The notes under the pieces: generated by a model
Databases searched by the model: none
The model's input: the letters and a program-made list of their open reading frames with translations, nothing else
Told to the model about the DNA's origin: nothing
Part shown: piece after piece, positions 20,775 to 22,207 of the stretch
Numbering within the stretch: position 1 is the stretch's first letter
Layout of the letters: the number at the start of each line of letters is the position of its first letter
Translations under genes and position numbers: made by a program
Assembly: GCA_000226015.1 (NCBI GenBank)
Contig: JH155278.1
Span: 80,403 to 102,609, forward strand
Length of the DNA stretch: 22,207 nucleotides
Source of the DNA: Mnemiopsis leidyi
Lineage: Eukaryota > Ctenophora > Tentaculata > Lobata > Bolinopsidae
Direction of reading: 5' to 3'

Positions 20775-21592
20775 AGTTGATGAATCTATGATTTAGTATC
20801 CAAATTGTATCCACTTTGTATCCATGGGACAAAATTGGGACAAAATTTGCAAAGTGCTTTTTTAGGCTTGGTAGAGCATATTATAATAAATTTATTTGAT
20901 TGTACGTGGATGATATCACTAATTTCTACACCATAAGGCCTTCAAAACATTCTAGAGTGCTCCTGGAATAAACAGAATGAGCAAAAATAAACGAAAATTT
21001 CAAAGTCTCCGAAACGCCCTTAAATGACTTGGAATCGTTTTGTATCGTTGTTACAAGTGTCCCTGCAAAGCTTGGCTCTATACAATGTCCGGAAGGGGTC
21101 TTATTGGGTGGATTCATTTGTCCCCACACTATCCGAGATTTTTTATCCACTTTCGGGACAGTAAATAAGGGACATTTAAACGGTTCATGGCGTTCTAAGT
21201 GTTGGGTTCTAGATTGCTCCTGGTTCCTGGAATGTACAAAATAAACAAAAATTTCAAAATCTCGGAAACTCCTGGGACATATTGGGGACAAATTTATTCA
21301 CCCACTAAGACCCCTTCCAGACATTGTAGAGAGTCCAAACTTTGTATGGACCGTTCTACTAACGATAAAAACCTATTTCAAGCCATTTTACGGCGTTTCG
21401 GAGAATTTTTGTATATTTTTGTTCATTCCTGGATCCAGGAGCTCCACAAAACTTCCAAGGAGGCTTTAAGATGTGAGGATCGACCATACTTAACATTTAG
21501 TGCCGTCTCTAGGCTAAATTGAACCGGTTTCAACTCTTAATTTTACTGCCCCACCTGTCCCGAAAGTGGATACAATTTTCGGATTCATCTAC
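20775..21592. mobile_element. About 0.8-kb fold-back (inverted-repeat) element
   Basis: The ends are inverted copies: AGTTGATGAATC...AAATTGTATCCACTTT at the left, and the complement of AGTAGATGAATCCG AAAATTGTATCCACTTT at the right. Within it, about 200-bp arms (20920-21130 and 21280-21470) are diverged reverse complements of each other, for example AATGTCCGGAAGGGGTCTTA against TAAGACCCCTTCCAGACATT. A direct repeat CTCCTGG...AACAAAAATTTCAAAATCTC(G)GAAAC occurs in the middle as well, and TATCCACTTTCGGGACA occurs internally (21142) and at the ends. No clean target duplication, though CAACAA-rich flanks are similar. No transposase. A decayed non-autonomous fold-back element. Confidence 0.75.
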
Positions 21593-21885
21593 TGACAACA
21601 AATCGTTGCACGCCAACTTCAATCGCAAATGTTGTGATTGATTCAGCGCAAGTGAGTTTAATTGAGCCGCGCACCACGCAGGTGCGTGTGTACAAACACA
21701 TGTGTTTATGAAATGTGCAACGTTTATCAATATCATATGAATATAATATGTTAATGGTATTCTGAATGTATTAAAATACATTGAGAAAACCATAAATATA
21801 TAATATTGATTAAAAAATTTTCACATATCACTGCCTCTAGAATTACACATCTTTACTCTTTTCTAAAACCATCAACTTGCGAGTG

Positions 21886-21915
21886 TCTCTTAGTCTTTAA
21901 TCTCTTAGTCTTTAA
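21886..21915. repeat. Tandem duplication of a 15-bp unit
   Basis: TCTCTTAGTCTTTAA occurs twice head to tail, immediately before dispersed repeat copy 2. Confidence 0.8.
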
Positions 21916-21921
21916 TATGAT

Positions 21922-21981
21922 AACAAGAATTGCGCCCGCTTGGTTAGGTCTCAGGCTGACGCTAGATTTCCATCTCTTTAA
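21922..21981 (+). repeat. Dispersed repeat, copy 2
   Basis: AACAAGAATTGCGC ... TTAGGTCTCAGGCTGACGCTAGATTTCCATCTCT, the partner of 8471-8530. The two copies lie 13 kb apart in the same orientation, one intergenic and one intronic. Confidence 0.6.
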
Positions 21982-22207
21982 TTGTACAGCAACTACTATG
22001 CGGATATAAGATTAACCTGTGTTAAAAGCAATTGTGACCGTGTTTAAGATATAAAATATACTGACATATCTGTCATGTCGCGGTTATACCAATATACCCG
22101 AAAATTGTACCTCAAAGAATGCCAAACCGTTTAATCTCGACAATATCCGTCTCAAATTTCGATTGAGAATTATAACTATGAGCGGCTACTGTGAGTGTGA
22201 TAATATC

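Larger units (their letters stand above)
20515..22207. other. JmjC-gene downstream intron (to the right edge)
   Basis: After the donor CAG|GTTAAG at 20514/20515 no further JmjC exon is found. The stretch is dominated by the fold-back element at 20775-21592 and contains dispersed repeat copy 2. Open frames of 71-121 codons within the fold-back arms mirror each other on opposite strands and are not genes. Confidence 0.65.

Noticed and set aside
20926..21522. Three frames of 71-121 codons on both strands
   Set aside because: They lie in the inverted arms of the fold-back element and mirror one another (for example NKTPSGHC and TKTPSRHC); no domain.

Overview
This window is nuclear DNA from a multicellular eukaryote, most likely an invertebrate animal. 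The base composition is AT-rich. The three recognisable protein families are split by canonical GT-AG introns: a Rab6 GTPase, two TRP-type ankyrin channels and a JmjC-type dioxygenase. Introns and spacers carry many small transposons and minisatellites. I see no operons, bacterial signals or viral genes. I cannot name the species.

Layout. (1) 1-4314: the 5' part of a minus-strand rab6 gene, four exons visible; its 3' exon(s) lie beyond the left edge. Intron 4 holds a 19-bp minisatellite and a tRNA-derived SINE-like piece. Intron 3 holds a 942-bp terminal-inverted-repeat element with its own TATA box, single ORF and poly(A) signal, plus a second minisatellite. (2) 4315-9650: gene-poor and full of repeats. 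It contains tRNA-like relics, a hAT-type MITE inside an 18-bp minisatellite, a 1.3-kb cluster (about 6130-7411) of tiny GC-rich hairpin elements with about 8-bp target duplications (some nested in each other), a possible coding remnant, and a TTAA-flanked MITE. (3) 9651-14348: two tandem minus-strand genes for ankyrin-repeat TRP-like cation channels. Each has an ankyrin exon joined by a phase-2 intron to a channel exon, which points to tandem duplication. (4) 14999-20514 and onward: a plus-strand gene for a probably secreted or ER-targeted JmjC/cupin-like Fe(II)/2-oxoglutarate oxygenase. Six exons are visible and the 3' end is beyond the right edge. Its introns hold a degenerate repeat pair, a G13 run and an 0.8-kb fold-back element.

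The host genes show no obvious functional linkage. Rab6 acts in Golgi traffic, the channels in sensory or cation signalling, and the oxygenase probably in the secretory pathway. The upstream TRP gene and the JmjC gene are divergent and share about 0.65 kb of 5' sequence. The most unusual content is the mobile DNA: the mini-gene-bearing 942-bp element and the cluster of 80-100-bp self-nesting hairpin elements.
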